Shown: positions 47,301 to 61,235 of the stretch, in pieces
Position numbering within the stretch: the stretch's first letter is position 1
Layout of the letters: each line of letters begins with the position of its first letter
Assembly (NCBI GenBank): GCA_022266195.1
Contig: WHVY01000004.1
Coordinates: forward strand, 8,697,501-8,761,500
Direction: 5' to 3'
Source: Tetranychus cinnabarinus
Taxonomy: Eukaryota; Arthropoda; Arachnida; Trombidiformes; Tetranychidae
Length of the DNA stretch: 64,000 nt
Made by a program: the position numbers and the translations under genes
The notes under the pieces: model-generated
The model's input: only the letters and a program-made list of their open reading frames with translations
Told to the model about the DNA's origin: nothing
Databases searched by the model: none

Positions 47301-47846
47301 TCACTTGTTTCCATATCAATTCATTATTCACACGAATCAATGTCAATTGAAGGCTTCCATCAGGTCAAACAAATCTGAACACATCTTGGAATTGAAAAGC
47401 CAAATATAACTAGAGTGCCAGAAAATCTGAGAAACAAACAGAAGAAAAAAAAAGATTGATATCAAAGTATGAACAAATAACACAGTTTTTGTGAGTGTAA
47501 ATAACTCTATCTGATAAGCTGGTTAATCTGGTTAAGCTGGTAACGAAAGTCTAACGTAAGACCAAAGTTGAGATATTCAATGACTATTAGGTATTTACAG
47601 GTTAAAGTGAATAGTATAAATAACTGTTTGGTTAAACTTATCTGTATACTTACTGGATTTCATGGGACAGCTTAACTCCAGATTGTTGGAAGCCAAATGT
47701 GACATCAGAAGCAGATTATTGATAAACTGGAGGACAAATTGGTTACATAATTAGTTTACGGTTGAGGTTGCAAAGTTAATCTATGCTTCTTACATGGGAT
47801 TAAATAAATTCTATTATCAATAGAATCATGAGTTAAGACGAGTTGA
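44320..47846. other. Gene-poor region, no supported coding sequence
   Basis: This is AT-rich DNA with ATC and GAT trinucleotide runs (for example near 44660 and 46385). Two hairpins lie at about 46272-46322 (imperfect, ~22-bp arms) and 46619-46646 (perfect 11-bp arms, 6-base loop). No gene is supported. Confidence 0.5.
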
Positions 47847-48230
47847 TTATTCTTTTTGGCGCGCTCCATTTTCCACCAGTAAATTTATAAGTTTATTCAA
47901 CCAGATTTGTCTGCTCCATCCCTGGAATCCATGATAGTGATGGTAATCTAATCAAAAGAAAAGGTGTGAATTAGAGCAAATATGATAAAAGTTATGCAAC
48001 CAATATACCTTAAGAAACAATTTTGTAGCAAACTAGATTATTAGGTCTGAAAGTATATTTTCCTCTTCCTTTGCTCCTTATATTACAATCTTTCAATATA
48101 TTTTGTTGTTGCCATGATTATTGAATATTCACTACATCAGAATGTTTAAATTTTTATCAACAAGATACAATGAAAATGGTTCTCAGGTTTTCAATTGTGA
48201 GTTACGCCTCAAGGCTTTATCATTCGCCAT
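47847..48230 (-). CDS. Candidate two-exon microprotein (41 aa)
   Basis: The minus-strand model joins 48230-48206 (ATG in the context AAAGAA-ATG-GCG, then eight residues plus one base) to 47947-47847 after a pyrimidine-rich acceptor ending GATTAG. Phase 1 matches and the second exon stays open for 33 codons (YHHYHGFQGW, then WLNKLINLLVENGA) to a TAA at 47847. Local GC is higher than in surrounding DNA, which is why the patch stood out. I do not recognise the product, and the opposite strand also reads open for part of the interval. Exon 2 could instead belong to a longer gene with an upstream exon near 49330. This is low confidence and needs transcript evidence. Confidence 0.25.
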
Positions 48231-51200
48231 TTCTTTACTTTGATTGAATAGAGAGAAAAATATAGTGAATTGAAGGAAGAAGAAGATGATAAAGATGAAG
48301 AGGATGAAGAATGAAATAAATAAAGAATAAGAGTGGAAAAGAATGAAAATAAAAAGAATAATATGTACATAAATTGAAAGTTTTTTTTCAACTTCTTATT
48401 CTAATATTTATCCCAAGTACATCAAAATTTATGAGTGAAAGTATTAGTGAAAAGATGAAGATAAATACTAAATACAATATCTAAATATATTATATTCACA
48501 TTGTGACATTTGTTAGACTTGTTTTCAAAATTCTTAGAGGAAGAAATTCAGAAATATTAGCTGAGAAAAATGAAATGGAAATGACAAGATTTAAAAATAA
48601 AATCTTCTTTTCTCCTTTTTTTTCTTATACTCTTCTTCTTTCTTCATCATATTCTTCAAAATCATCATTACACACTTTGATTTGAACATTCAACATATCA
48701 AAATCATGTTGAGGATGAATTTGAAGATAAAAGACAAGTCACAATCAAACTATATGAGAAACCTGTTGAAGTAAATAGTGATGATGAGTCAATACCAAGG
48801 TGTTATATTAAATTCCAAGATTGCCAAAACACATGAATTTCAAGGCATTGGATAAACGAAAACACATATTTCAACTGAAAAAGAAGGGAAACGAGAAGAT
48901 ATTACGAATTACTAGCAATACGTTATTAGTAATAACAAATAAATAATTAAATATTTGTTGATAGTTGTTGTACTTATTTTATAATTGATTACTTACTTAG
49001 CTTTTACCACTTTCAAACGTTGGACTAGTATTCAAGGCTTTTTTGCAGCGATTAATTATTTTTTCCTATCAGCAATCAAGAGTGGCTGAATCGAAAAAGA
49101 TTGGATTAAACAGCAAATGAAATTTTAAGATGGATTCACATCAAAGCTTCAAGTCGATGTTAAGAGGAACCAATCCTTAAAATCACAGCACAGAGTGTTA
49201 AGTCTTTTGATAAACATTGAATTTTCAGTCATACAAGTTACTTTGAAACGATTTAAAAACAAATTAATCGGATTAAAGTTAGATCCATAATAATCCCCAA
49301 AATTAAAGCGAAACAATTATAAGATAGAGAATCGTAAAAAACATCTTGTTCTTTCAATGGATATCGTATGGTAGTGAAGTACAGCTACAGCCACTCCAAT
49401 TAACGTTGCTATTAATCCACCAATCCTAACTGTAACGGTAACCTTTTATTGGACAATCAGAGAAGAAAAATGAAATAGAATTAAAATGATTTTCAATAAA
49501 TTCAGATGTAAAAATACTTACAGCAGACGAGATGAAAATTTTACCGCGAAAATGATGGAAATGAAGAAATGACTGCAGACTAATTTACACCAATAATGAT
49601 CAATTTTATCTAAAAATGGAGCACATTTCCAGTCGAGATTCAAAAATTTATAAATAAATAAATAAAATAAATAAATTGAAATAAATAACAATAAAAATGA
49701 AATTAACGGTTAAGACGAAGAAGAGATTAACATCTTAAAAATGAAAGTCAGACGATACACTCTTTAGGGAACGTCTCCTAATTAAGTCTCGGCAAGTAGT
49801 ACAATAAATGAACGTTAGGCTTACAACTTGAAGCTTGAACATTACATTTGATTGCTAATAATAATTTAGTCTCACCTTTTAAACCAATTGGCTTAAACTT
49901 GAAACAATCAACATTATCATCTCCATTAACATGATTGATAAACATTGAATAATTCATGTAAACAGATAATGGAAAAAATAGGAAAGCAGAGAAAAAACGA
50001 AAGCAAAAAAAAGAGAAGCCAAACAAAACTAGAAAAGCTATCATCTAAAACATTAATCACAGAACCATTTCTCAACATTTGATTGTATCTAAATATCATG
50101 ATAAATCAGATTATAACAAGGTGTAGAGAAGAGAGAAAGAGAGAGAGAGAAAAGAAGAAAAAAATTCAAAAAAAACAAATAATCTTTGAAGATAAACTAT
50201 GATTAGATGAAAACAGTTAAGGTTTCACTAAGGTTTAAACAATGAAGTCAAGAAAAGGTATCCAGTTGAATAAAGGTAATTGTCATCGTTTGAATTAATT
50301 TTGTCCTCTTTTCACTCTCAAAATTCAAATCGAACATTCAACTCACCAAAGGTCATTCAAGAATGAAAATGACCTTTAAATCCAACAGCAAATGGCAAGA
50401 AAAAAAAGATTAACCTTTTGTTGCATCAATGGTCCACAACAATTTGTTGTGATTGAAGTGTTGGTGTAAAAAGAGAGCTCAATTGATTGCATGTTGACAG
50501 GAAGTTGATTGACATTGCATAAAACACATGCTAATATTAGCGACACTCAACACAATTTAACATATTTTTATTGATGAAACAACAATAAACATAATTGTCT
50601 GATCGGCAAACAAAACACTTCAATCAAAATTTAACAAAAGGTAAAAACCTTTCCTCATGTTCATCACCAACATCGCCAATCTTGAGGTAAACCTGAAACT
50701 TCCTGAAAAGTTTCATCAAATTATTGGAAATTACCTCAACATTGAAAAGCGTAAAAAAAAGAGTAAACTTGAAAATCTTATTTTTTGCCTAAAATAGTCA
50801 ATTGATTCATCCAATGAATGAATCTTTGAATTTGATTAAAACCAAAAATAGAATCAAATGTTGATGATTGCCTCAAGGGAAGCCAATTGTGATCCAATCT
50901 GACCATTAATCAACTCAAACCACAAACGTCTTTCATTGTCTCCATCTTATGCTAATAAATTGAATTTCAAATGATTGATTAGTTTAATTATCAGCCTGTA
51001 AATGCTGGGAATCAGTGAGATATAAAAAGGTTGCTAAGAGTGTTATAATAATGATAAATTAATAATGTAAAGTTAAAAGGCATTACAATTGAAATTCAAG
51101 GTTGATAGTTAATTGAGCATAATAAATATAACAAAATAGTAATCATTATGTCAGGTCATGTCTATGGAAACAATTGAAAGTCACACAATTTGATTGAAGC

Positions 51201-54200
51201 AATTTACTGTAAACACTTTTTCACCATTAAAATTACGATTCTCATCTTGATCTCTCAATTTGCATGGCGATCATCACCAAGTCCAGAGACAGAAAGTGAG
51301 AAATGAAACAGATGAAAAAAAAAGATCTGAAGTAAACCAGTAAATAACAGCTAAACATGTTACAATAATATTGTCATGAAGATGATTGACATTGAATGAT
51401 GCTATTTCAAGGATCAAATGTATCATGTGGTTCCTTGGTTACCTTGAATCAGCTGAGAGTTGTGAGATGATAACTTGAAATGGATTGAGTAAGTTTAGTT
51501 TCCATGTGATTCTTCACCAGCCCAGATCAACATGTTTATTTCAAAAGTTATTAGCACCATTTTACAGTTTATTAATCAACTTTTACTAATTAATTTAAAC
51601 AGACACATAAAGTAATTTATAACAACGTCACCAATTTTGATATTTAATTGCAATTCTCATCATTAACATCCATTTGGGATTCACTGTTTAAATGTATTTT
51701 TTGTGATTGATTGATACATTTAATGACAACTCATTCATTAATCATCTTAATCGCCATTAATTGTTAACATTTAAAAGACTCGTTTTCACTTCATTTCTCC
51801 TTCTTCTTCTTCTTTTTCCAGGTAAGTTTCATTGTTTTCCACTTTATCTGATTACCTTCAATATGAGATTAAACTGTTTTCATTTTCATATCAACAAGAA
51901 ATCACTTGTTCACAGGTTGTTTTGTACTCGCTTTAACCTCTTCATTAAGGTAACATTTAGACGAAAACTCTTGACTCATCTTATCTTGAGCCATTCATTA
52001 GAGACAATTGTCTATTAATAATCTATTCTCATGATTATCATGATAGCATTTCCCCAGTTTCACCTTGTTACCTGTTCCTTCCTTCATCGATTCGTTAATC
52101 AGTTTACAAATTAAATTGTGATTTCCGTTTTTCTTTTCCTTTTCATTTCGCTCAAAGACTTGAATAGCAAAAGGGTTTCAATTTAATCTCATTTCCATGT
52201 TATTTGGTGAATTAACTTTTCCACTTTCATTTGACTTACTAACTCTGATTAACAATCAACATTGATTATCGTTATATCAATAAGAAGCAAAATGTTAACA
52301 TGAGAACAGAAGAGAAAGAAAAATCTGAAACTGATAAAGTTTACTCAAGAAGCGAGAAAAAGGAGAAAAAATCAATTCTGGTGTTTTGTTTGTTGACTGT
52401 TCATGGTTTTCTAGGTGTTGTTGATATTGTTTCATGGTTGCGGTCCAAGGGACCATTGAGTGTACACTGACCATCCAATAACAGCAAAACTGAATCTCCA
52501 TGTTATCTTCAATTATATTGATAACATTGGTTTACTTTACTCAAGTAGATAACATTTTCATGCTTTCTCTTTGTTCATTCACTTCTCACACTTTTAAATG
52601 TGTTGAAAAAAACTCTGATGGATTGAACCGGAACTTTTTCCTCTTCTTCTTCTTCTCTCCTTACCTCATCATTTCCCTGTCGATTCCTTGATTGCTCTCA
52701 CTGGAATTCACTTGATCCGGAAAGATGCGCTAAAAGGCTTTTCCGGTTCAAAGACTAATGTCCATTCAAATGGTCATTTAATTATAATCTTTGGTAGTTT
52801 CATCAGTCAAATGAGACTCAACTTGATGGAATCTTTGGAACACTTTTCTCTCAAATGTCAACCAATACTGAATCAATTTCAACCTGAAATTCATTTTCAA
52901 TCATTTCTCTTCTCCTTTGTTTCATCCATTTGAATTGATCAAGATTATTGACAGCATTATATTAGATTCTTATTGTGAAAATAAGATTAAAAATATCGAT
53001 CAAAAAACAGAAAATTAACCTTGTTTTCGCCTGATTCTATTTTCTACTCTTCTCATGTTTTCTTCTCTTTCTTCTTTCTTCACCGGGAATCATGGTTGAT
53101 GTTGGGTTAACTCTTTCTGCTGATTCGATGAAACATGTTAACATTGAATGGAAAGCAATAAAAATGATTACAATCATTCATTTCTTTCGCCTTTCCCATA
53201 TGATTTTATTTCAATCAAATCGATAGATAATAACCAGATTCTTTCCACTTTTATCAGCAATGATACCAATAATTGTAATAAAATAAGTAAAGGAATCGAG
53301 TTTGTAAGCTTCAAATGAATGAAAATATTGATGTCATTGAGAGTAAAACAAAGATACAGAAAAAGAAGAAAACTCAATGCACAATAAGGTGAATCAGGAT
53401 AAGAAATGAAATGACATTGCTGATAGTATTTCTGAGAAATTCATTCATCGACAGTTTGTCATGGAAATGTTGCTGAACTCAGCTAATCAATGCTCAAGAT
53501 TCTATTCCAAAATTTTATTCCAAAGAATTGAAAACGAAAAGTTTGGAAAACTAATTTAGAACAATAATTGAAAAGAAATTTCGACTTTTCAAATATGGAA
53601 TTTCATGCTTTTCGTTCACTGATTTTCTGTGATTTTAAGCTGGTGACTCCATTTAGGTAAAGGTGATTTGATTGATGAAAATGTTTCTCTTGCATTTCTT
53701 TCAGCTTTTGCAATCTGTTGAAATTAATTTTCATCTTTACTCAATTCTGAGTTTCTTTTTCTTACCAAACTCAGTGTGAAAGATAAAAGGCTTGGAAAAG
53801 TTGGTTTATCTCATGATTAACTTTGTATACATTTAGGTTTGTCACATTTCTGGTTCTTAATGCCAGATAATCCAAGCTTCATGATCTCCCATTTTGTTGA
53901 GTTTGAAACAGAATTGGCGACCAATGATAGTCACTGGGTCAATGCCTTGTTAGCCTTTAAATGCTTTGGTCAAGTTAAGGTTAGATTATTATATTGACCA
54001 AGGTTAGGCTATAACAATAAACTCAAGAATATTGCTCTTCTCTTTTATTGTTTATTCAAGATTATTAAGACAGTAACTCAGAATAATGAACAATTCTCGA
54101 GGATTCAGCTGTTACTCGAAAATCGTGTCAAGTAAAGGCACAAAGTTGAAGTAAAATGTAAATTCAATGTTTACTGTTGATATTGTTTCCATTGACCTTC

Positions 54201-57200
54201 AAGAATAAATCAGTGAACATGATTTCCTCAGTTTTGGAAGAAACATTTTGTTCCATTTCAATTGACATTTGCTTCTTAAAGAGTCTCTTGAGGTAAATTG
54301 AATTAAAAATTGAACTTGATTTGCATTTTTAAAAATAGAAATTTTAATTTCTAAAAAAAACGAAAAGGCTAAAGCTCTTGATTAACTCTTTTTTCATCTG
54401 CTTTATAGCGATCAACATGATCATGAAAAGCATGTTTAGTCTCGATAAGAATAAACAGCAAAAGTGAAACACTGAAACTTTGAAACGGAAAAAAGTTGAA
54501 ACTCGAAAATGAAAAACAACGAAAAAATGAAGAGCAAAACTTTAATCCATTTCATTCAACACAATAAAAGTAAAGAAATAAACAAACAAGTTCTGACAAG
54601 AAACAGTTCTAATACAGTTTCTCAATATTTATTTTCCTCGTGAACCATAATGAGGCTGACATGGTTAAAAATAGGTGAACCAGGGAAGTGGAAAAGAAAA
54701 AGTTTCCATGATAAAGTTGCATGAACAGGCAACCAAAAGTTGAACTGCAAAAAGTCCAATATTGATCAGCTTCTAATGTCATAATTCATCTGTGAAATGA
54801 AAGTAAAAAATTTAATGAACTTTTCAAGTTTTCGAGAAAAAGGAAGATAAAAGGAACGACGAATTAATCAACAACAATAATGATATCAACAGATAAGTAG
54901 CATCATCAATAGAACATTTGGAGACTTCATTTGGTCTTCATGAGGGAAGAAAGAAGAACAAGTTTTCTCATGAAAATGATGAGCTTCTTGCGATTGTTAC
55001 AAAGAGGGAAATGTCGAGTTTTAAAATTAAAGTTTGAGCAAAATTTTTCTTCTCCAATTGATTTATAGCTAATGTTTTACTGTTTACTGTTCATACCTTT
55101 TCATGTCAACACAGAAGTTTCTTGAAGGTTGGAAGCAGAAAGTTAGAAAAGAATATTATTTCATGATATTTCAAGTTAATAATGTTGATCAGAAGGAAAA
55201 CACAAGAAGAAAACAAAGAAATCCTTCTTCATCATTATCATCTTTTCCATGAAATTTTGTTGTTTACAGATTTTTTTCTCTGAACTTTTTTCTTCTCCTT
55301 CTCTTGTTCAACATGATTGAGAAAAGGAAAGAAAAGGATCAATGTTGTTTCAATTTCTCTCATGAATTTTGAACAGATTGAATGCCATTCTGGGAATTTA
55401 TCATTTCCTATTTTAATGATAAATTTTTCAAACTAAATCAGGTCAAAGTTTATCATTGATGCATTGATCTTGATTTTATTCACTTTTCCCTGCAATCTCT
55501 TGGCTGGCAAGAATTTCAAGAGAAAAAAAAGAAAAGAATTTTACTTTTATCCTTTTCCTTGAATCCAGTCAGAACAATTTTCATCAACTCACCACGATTT
55601 TCCATGAGCTACAAGAGTTGAAGACTTTTCTCTTTAAATGTTATTCGTTTTCATCTTCTTCTTCTTTTATAACAAGTTTTGAAATCATGAACTTCCAAAG
55701 TTATTTGTTACAGAACTTTGAGTGTTTAGGAATAAGATGAGGAAAAAATATGATATGATGAACCAGAGAAAAGAAGAAAGCATGAAAAAAAGAAAAATCT
55801 CGAACAGAGAAAAGTTTAGATTTCGATTATTTCTTGCCTTTTCTTTATTCGCTTCTCTTACCGATTCATGATTCCTTGTAATGTAAGAAAAGGATTTCAA
55901 GATTCTTCAAGGGATTAACCAAGAATGCTGAACCTTTGGATTTGGAATAAAAGTTGAAATCAATTTTCTTCCAACTTTTGTCTTGAAATATTTTAAGGAT
56001 CAATGGCAAACATTTCAACATAATTGATGCAATTGAGTTTATCTGAGAAACATGAGAATGACAATAAAAAGCGCAACTTGGCAAAGAAACCTCCGGAATT
56101 AATCTGATCGAGTTCAATGTGTTTCTTCATTTTGTTATCATGTTATTCAGTTGCCAGGTAAATAAATGGATTAAAAATGTTTTCATATTTTTTCTTCTTC
56201 TTCTTGTCTCACTTGTTCGGTTACGTTTTTATAAGTGTTATTGATAATCACTTTTTTATTACATTGTTATCATGCAATTGGGATGATTCAATGGAATAAA
56301 TGGAATGAACCTTTTTGTGAACATTTTTTTTCTTCTTTTTGTTTCTTTTTCTCTTGTTCTCTTCATTTCTCCTTTTGCTCTTTGTTTACTCGTCTTGCTT
56401 CTTGTCTGTTCATTCCCATGGTAACAATTGTTCTCCTCCATGAGCTTAACCAGGATTAAATGATGACTGGATTAACCATGATAATAATGATAATGGAAAT
56501 TGGAAAGAAAAGAAGAAAAAAAAGTTTCTTCTTTCATGTCAACGTTTCACTCAATTTTACATCATTTTCCGAGTTTTTCTTCTTTTCCCTGATCATCATG
56601 TTTAATAATGAGTCTGATATGAATAAGATTGTTTCGTTAACGAGAATTTAATGTCTTGCAAAAATCGAGTTCATCTTTTTTTTCCTTTCATTTTATCTCC
56701 ATTCAGGGGAAGAAGAAGAAGAAATTGAAAATTTTGTAAATTTCGTCTTCTCTCAACAAATTTTCTTGCTATTCATTAGTTAGTTTGGTCAATGAAAGGC
56801 AAATGGAAATGGAATTGACTTTTGAAATCAATTGATGGCAAATGCTACTTTTCATGATGAAAGAATCAACAGAAATGGTCGAAATTGAATTTTTTCATTT
56901 TAAATTCAATTTCGAGAAAAGCTGAGACAAAAAATGTGATTCAATTTATTCCAATTACAATTGATTATGCTTCATGAAAATGTAAACTTGAAAAGTTTAT
57001 TTTTACCATTAAACAGCATTTCCAATTTAAATATCAACTTCGGCAAACAGTTGAGTGCAATCTGATTGTTGAACAAAAACAACATTTAAAGGTAACTTTG
57101 AGCGTCAACAAGTCTGAGCACTTAAATGCATTCTCATGAAATCTTTATTTTTCATCATTTTTTGCTTCTCTAACCATCAGTTGATTATTTCATCGCATTC

Positions 57201-60200
57201 AGGTGAAAAAATGAATTCACTGTAAAAGTAAACTTTGTGTTCATTTGGTACAATTGATTAAATTTTTGCTCTTCTTTTCATGATAATCTGGATTATTATC
57301 CTGATATTCAACCGAGAACAAACTATTACAAATATCATAACCAGAGAAGCGAGAAGAATGATGTTATTAAATGTTCTTTTCATCGAGTTTTTTTTCTCTT
57401 TTCGTGTTTCCCTGTTATCATTTAATTCTCACCATGTAATCTCTAATTCCTAAGCCAATCTTCTTAACCAAAACAACAATCAACTGATTTGATCAATCAA
57501 TTAATGAGTTTTGTTCAGACAAAAGCCAAGAAAATTTATCGATCGAGAAAAAAAAATGAAAATTCAATGAAATTTTCAATGGAAAAACAAGATTTTCTTT
57601 GAATAAGATAATGAACCTTTTTTTGCACATTAATAGCAAGCAATTAATTGAACAAAAGAGTTCACTGAATGTTTGACCAATGAACGTGATGAACAAGATA
57701 ATGTTTCGCTTACTTGATGAAGTTAATAAAGATTAGGTTAATGGAAGGATTAAGATGTGAATCAGAATAATATTGAATTTCCAGTCGAGGTTGAAGTGAA
57801 AGGTTAGATGAGGTTTGAGTGCAGATGAAAATGTTTGTTTAGTGAAGGTAAAGAAGAAGAAGAAGAAAAAAAGGAAAAAACAATTTACTCGTGAATTATT
57901 CTCATGATAAACTTGACAAGGTAATAAACCATTTAAGCATATTTATTCCTACCTGAATCATGATCAGGTTGTGCATTTGTTGACTTTTGGTGTTCATCCC
58001 ACATTGCGATACAAGTTAATGGACGAAACATTGAAAATTGTCATTTGGAATTTTTGATGAAACTCTTTTTTTTGCATCGTTCAATATATTGATGATAATC
58101 TAAACAAGTGAATACATTGATGTGTGCAACAAACAAACAGTTTTACTTTTCTCACTCCATTTAATGTCTTTTAATGCAATCATTTTAACCAGTTTATCTT
58201 CATCACCATTACACTGTAATTCACTCATCATAATGATGATCATGTTTTTTTTGCCAGTGTTTTGTGGAGAAAAAAATGAACACACAAAACAGAATCATGA
58301 TCGTCATCATTTTCTTGTTGAACTTGATGCTGCTTTTTGCTTTTCTTACATCAATGACAATTGATTTAACCTTTTTTGTCAAACAGCCTGTTGATTGAAT
58401 CTCAAGATGCAGCTAAACCTTGTGAAAGCTCATCATGACGATGATATGATCAGCTTTACAACATACAATTGTGTGAAGTAAAGAGAGAGGGAAAAGTCAT
58501 GAAATCAATAGTTAAAGTTCATGGAGTATTTATTGATGATTGTGTTGAGCTGAAGAGGAGCAAAAAAAGTGTTCATTATTTTTGAAATGAAATTGATCAT
58601 TTGTTGGAGGAGAGTAAAGTTTTGATCACTCATCTTCTTTCAGTAGGTAAACAGAAAAAGATTGATGATGGTTAAGATGACAAAAAGTCGACTTGAAAAC
58701 TAAATAACAAACTGTGAAATTAAGTTGAAAATTATCGAAGAAAAAAAATGAATGAGAAAAATGTAATTTGAGAATTGCCAGATTTACACCAATCTTCAAT
58801 GCACTCAATCATTCAATGAAAACTCGTTGAACGTTCCATTTCTTAGAAATCAAGTCGAGTTTGGAAAAGTTTTCTTCGTCAAATTGGTTCATTCCAAGCA
58901 TTCAAACGTCCGTAAGCAAACCTGAAGCTAATGAGCTAAGCTCATGAGTTATGAAACTTCTTTTGGTGTTAATCTCGAACGAAATTTTGCTCTTGAAAAC
59001 TTACAAACGTTATCATTCTGAAATAGTCATTACTTTATTATCGTAAGTGTTAAGTTGAAACATCAAGTATTCATAAGGAAATCCTTTTCTTTAGTTTCTT
59101 TCGTTTGATGAAAATGTTTTGTTCGTTTGAAATTTTTCACTTTTGGCAAATTGATGGAGGAATCTTCGACTTGTTGAGATTGAAAAAAGGTTGAAAAAGT
59201 TGTTTGATGAGCTCATTGGAATGCGAAAAGTTGGAAAGATGAAAAGCAAATCGTGAATGATATTGAAAATTGTTTCATATTTAATCAGGTGAGAAATGAT
59301 GATTGAGACAATAAATTGTTGATTTAAACTCATCTGTTATTGACTCAATTGCTTTCCGTTTATTGTTGAATGCTGTTTTGTTTCACCAACAATAAATTAT
59401 GAAGTAAATGAAGTGAAAAGGCAAGAAGAAGAAGAAAAGCATGATGATGAATTTGAAATGAAATTTTTGTCGATTAACTGAAACAAAATGATTATTTAAT
59501 ATTTTAAGCAAACACACAATTGTTTCTAATCAACTTTACTTTCAATAGCCAAATGGATAACCTTGATTAAAGTGACAAGTTGAGAGTGAAAAGTTGAAAC
59601 GAGAATAGAAACAGAGAGAAATGTTAATGGAACCTGAAAAATCATGATTATCCATTGGAATCACCAATTATCATTGATTAAACGTGATTACAATTGTTTT
59701 AAAGTAGAGAAAAAAAAGTTGTCAAAGAAGAAGCAAAAAAGTGAATTTTATTTCTTTCTTTTTTCATTGTTTCCTCACTTCGTTAATCAAAAGCGAAACC
59801 AGCAAAAATCAATTTTTACGCTCAAACAGATCAATCAATTGATTTCTCAATTGAATTCATTCTTTGATCAGATAATATCGGATTAACACAGAAGAAGATT
59901 ATTCAATTTTCCATTAATCTTGTTGAAGGTTATTGAAACTTGGATCATCAAGATTTGTGTAATAATCAGAGAAAATGACAAATGACAAGTTCTGTGGATG
60001 AGCAAGTTCATTACTTGATTATTTCCCTCATCGGAATGATTCTCATTTTCATCATTTACTCAGTGTTAACTTTTCATTTCCAATCATTGGTTACATGAAG
60101 AGAGGAAAGAGAGAAAAAAAGAGAAGAAAAAAGTTGACCAAAAATATTCTCTTCTTCTTTTCGTTTGTTTTTCCCTCTTTTGTCGATATTGTTTCAAGAT

Positions 60201-60620
60201 TCAATTGTCATTATCATTTACATTTGTAATCATCAATGATTCAGTTTTCCCCGAAAAAAAACTAAAAACCAGTTTATTTGTCATTTCCAGATAATCATTG
60301 GCTCCATGGACATTGAACATTATCGTTACCAACCAAGTAACCAACACTTTATCAAACCGCAAAAATCCAATCAACAATCAATATTACCTGATTATCCTTA
60401 ATTGACATTTACTTTCGTCATGTTGAGATAATCAACTTTTTTTTCCCTTCTCTTCATAAATAATTTAAATTATTTTTTCTTTTTTGCTCATTCGTTTTCT
60501 TCTTTCACCAATTTTCCGTCTCGTTTCTTTTGTTAAAACCTAAACTGTGATATCAACTAATTGTTAACTTGAAATGTCAAAGAGTTGAAAACCCGATCGA
60601 AGCAACAATTTGATAAAAAG
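48231..60620. other. Gene-poor region, no supported large gene
   Basis: This is 12.4 kb of AT-rich DNA with many GAA/TTC microsatellites. One GC-richer patch at about 49326-49444 reads on the minus strand as a hydrophobic segment (GGLIATLIGVAVAVLHYH) behind a plausible acceptor, but no start codon could be linked to it. The rest shows only short chance frames. It could be distal regulatory DNA or a 5' intron of the GPCR gene at 61.2 kb. Confidence 0.45.
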
Positions 60621-60883
60621 GTAAGTTGAATCTTTACTCTTTGCCTAGTCGATTCAATGTTGAACCTGGAATCAGAAACTCGAGTTTTGTTGAAAAAATG
60701 AACATTGAAACATTGCCATCAATCATAATCTTTCATCGAAAGATAATCATGAGAATTGAATCGATTAAGTAATCAAGGTAAACAATTGATTAAGATGTTT
60801 TGGAATCGAGCATTTTCTTGAGTTCAATTTTTTTTCGATAAAACGAAAGATAATTTAATTTCTATTTTCTTTTCATTTAAAAG
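60621..60883 (+). other. Possible 5' intron of the 5-HT7-like receptor gene
   Basis: A strong donor AAAAAG/GTAAGT at 60621 is followed after 263 bp by a pyrimidine-rich acceptor ending AAAAG at 60883. The following exon contains an ATG at 60896 and an open frame to past 61186. That frame could encode an N-terminal extracellular domain (His/Asn-rich, with an NQS sequon) spliced to the receptor body, or be 5' UTR. Confidence 0.35.
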
Positions 60884-61235
60884 GTTATTTTGTTCATGGG
60901 ATTCATCAGTATTGAAACGACTCACCATCAACATTTTGACCGTTACAACAGTCAACATCACCATTATCATCTATTAAGCAAACTGATTTCTGGAAAAAGT
61001 TCAACAAGAAATCAATCAACTGTAAAAATCTCAACGAATCGGAGAAAAGGTTTACCAAGTTATCATTACAACTGTTATTACCAAAGAAACTTTATCAACA
61101 ATAATAATCACAATAGTTGGAGCAACAAAAAAAACTGGAGATTAATTGTTGGAGTGGAAAGTGATAAAAGGCCGGCAACTCGAAAGGTTATCAATTATCA
61201 TATTTTAAAGACACCAACAAAAATCACCAACCTAG

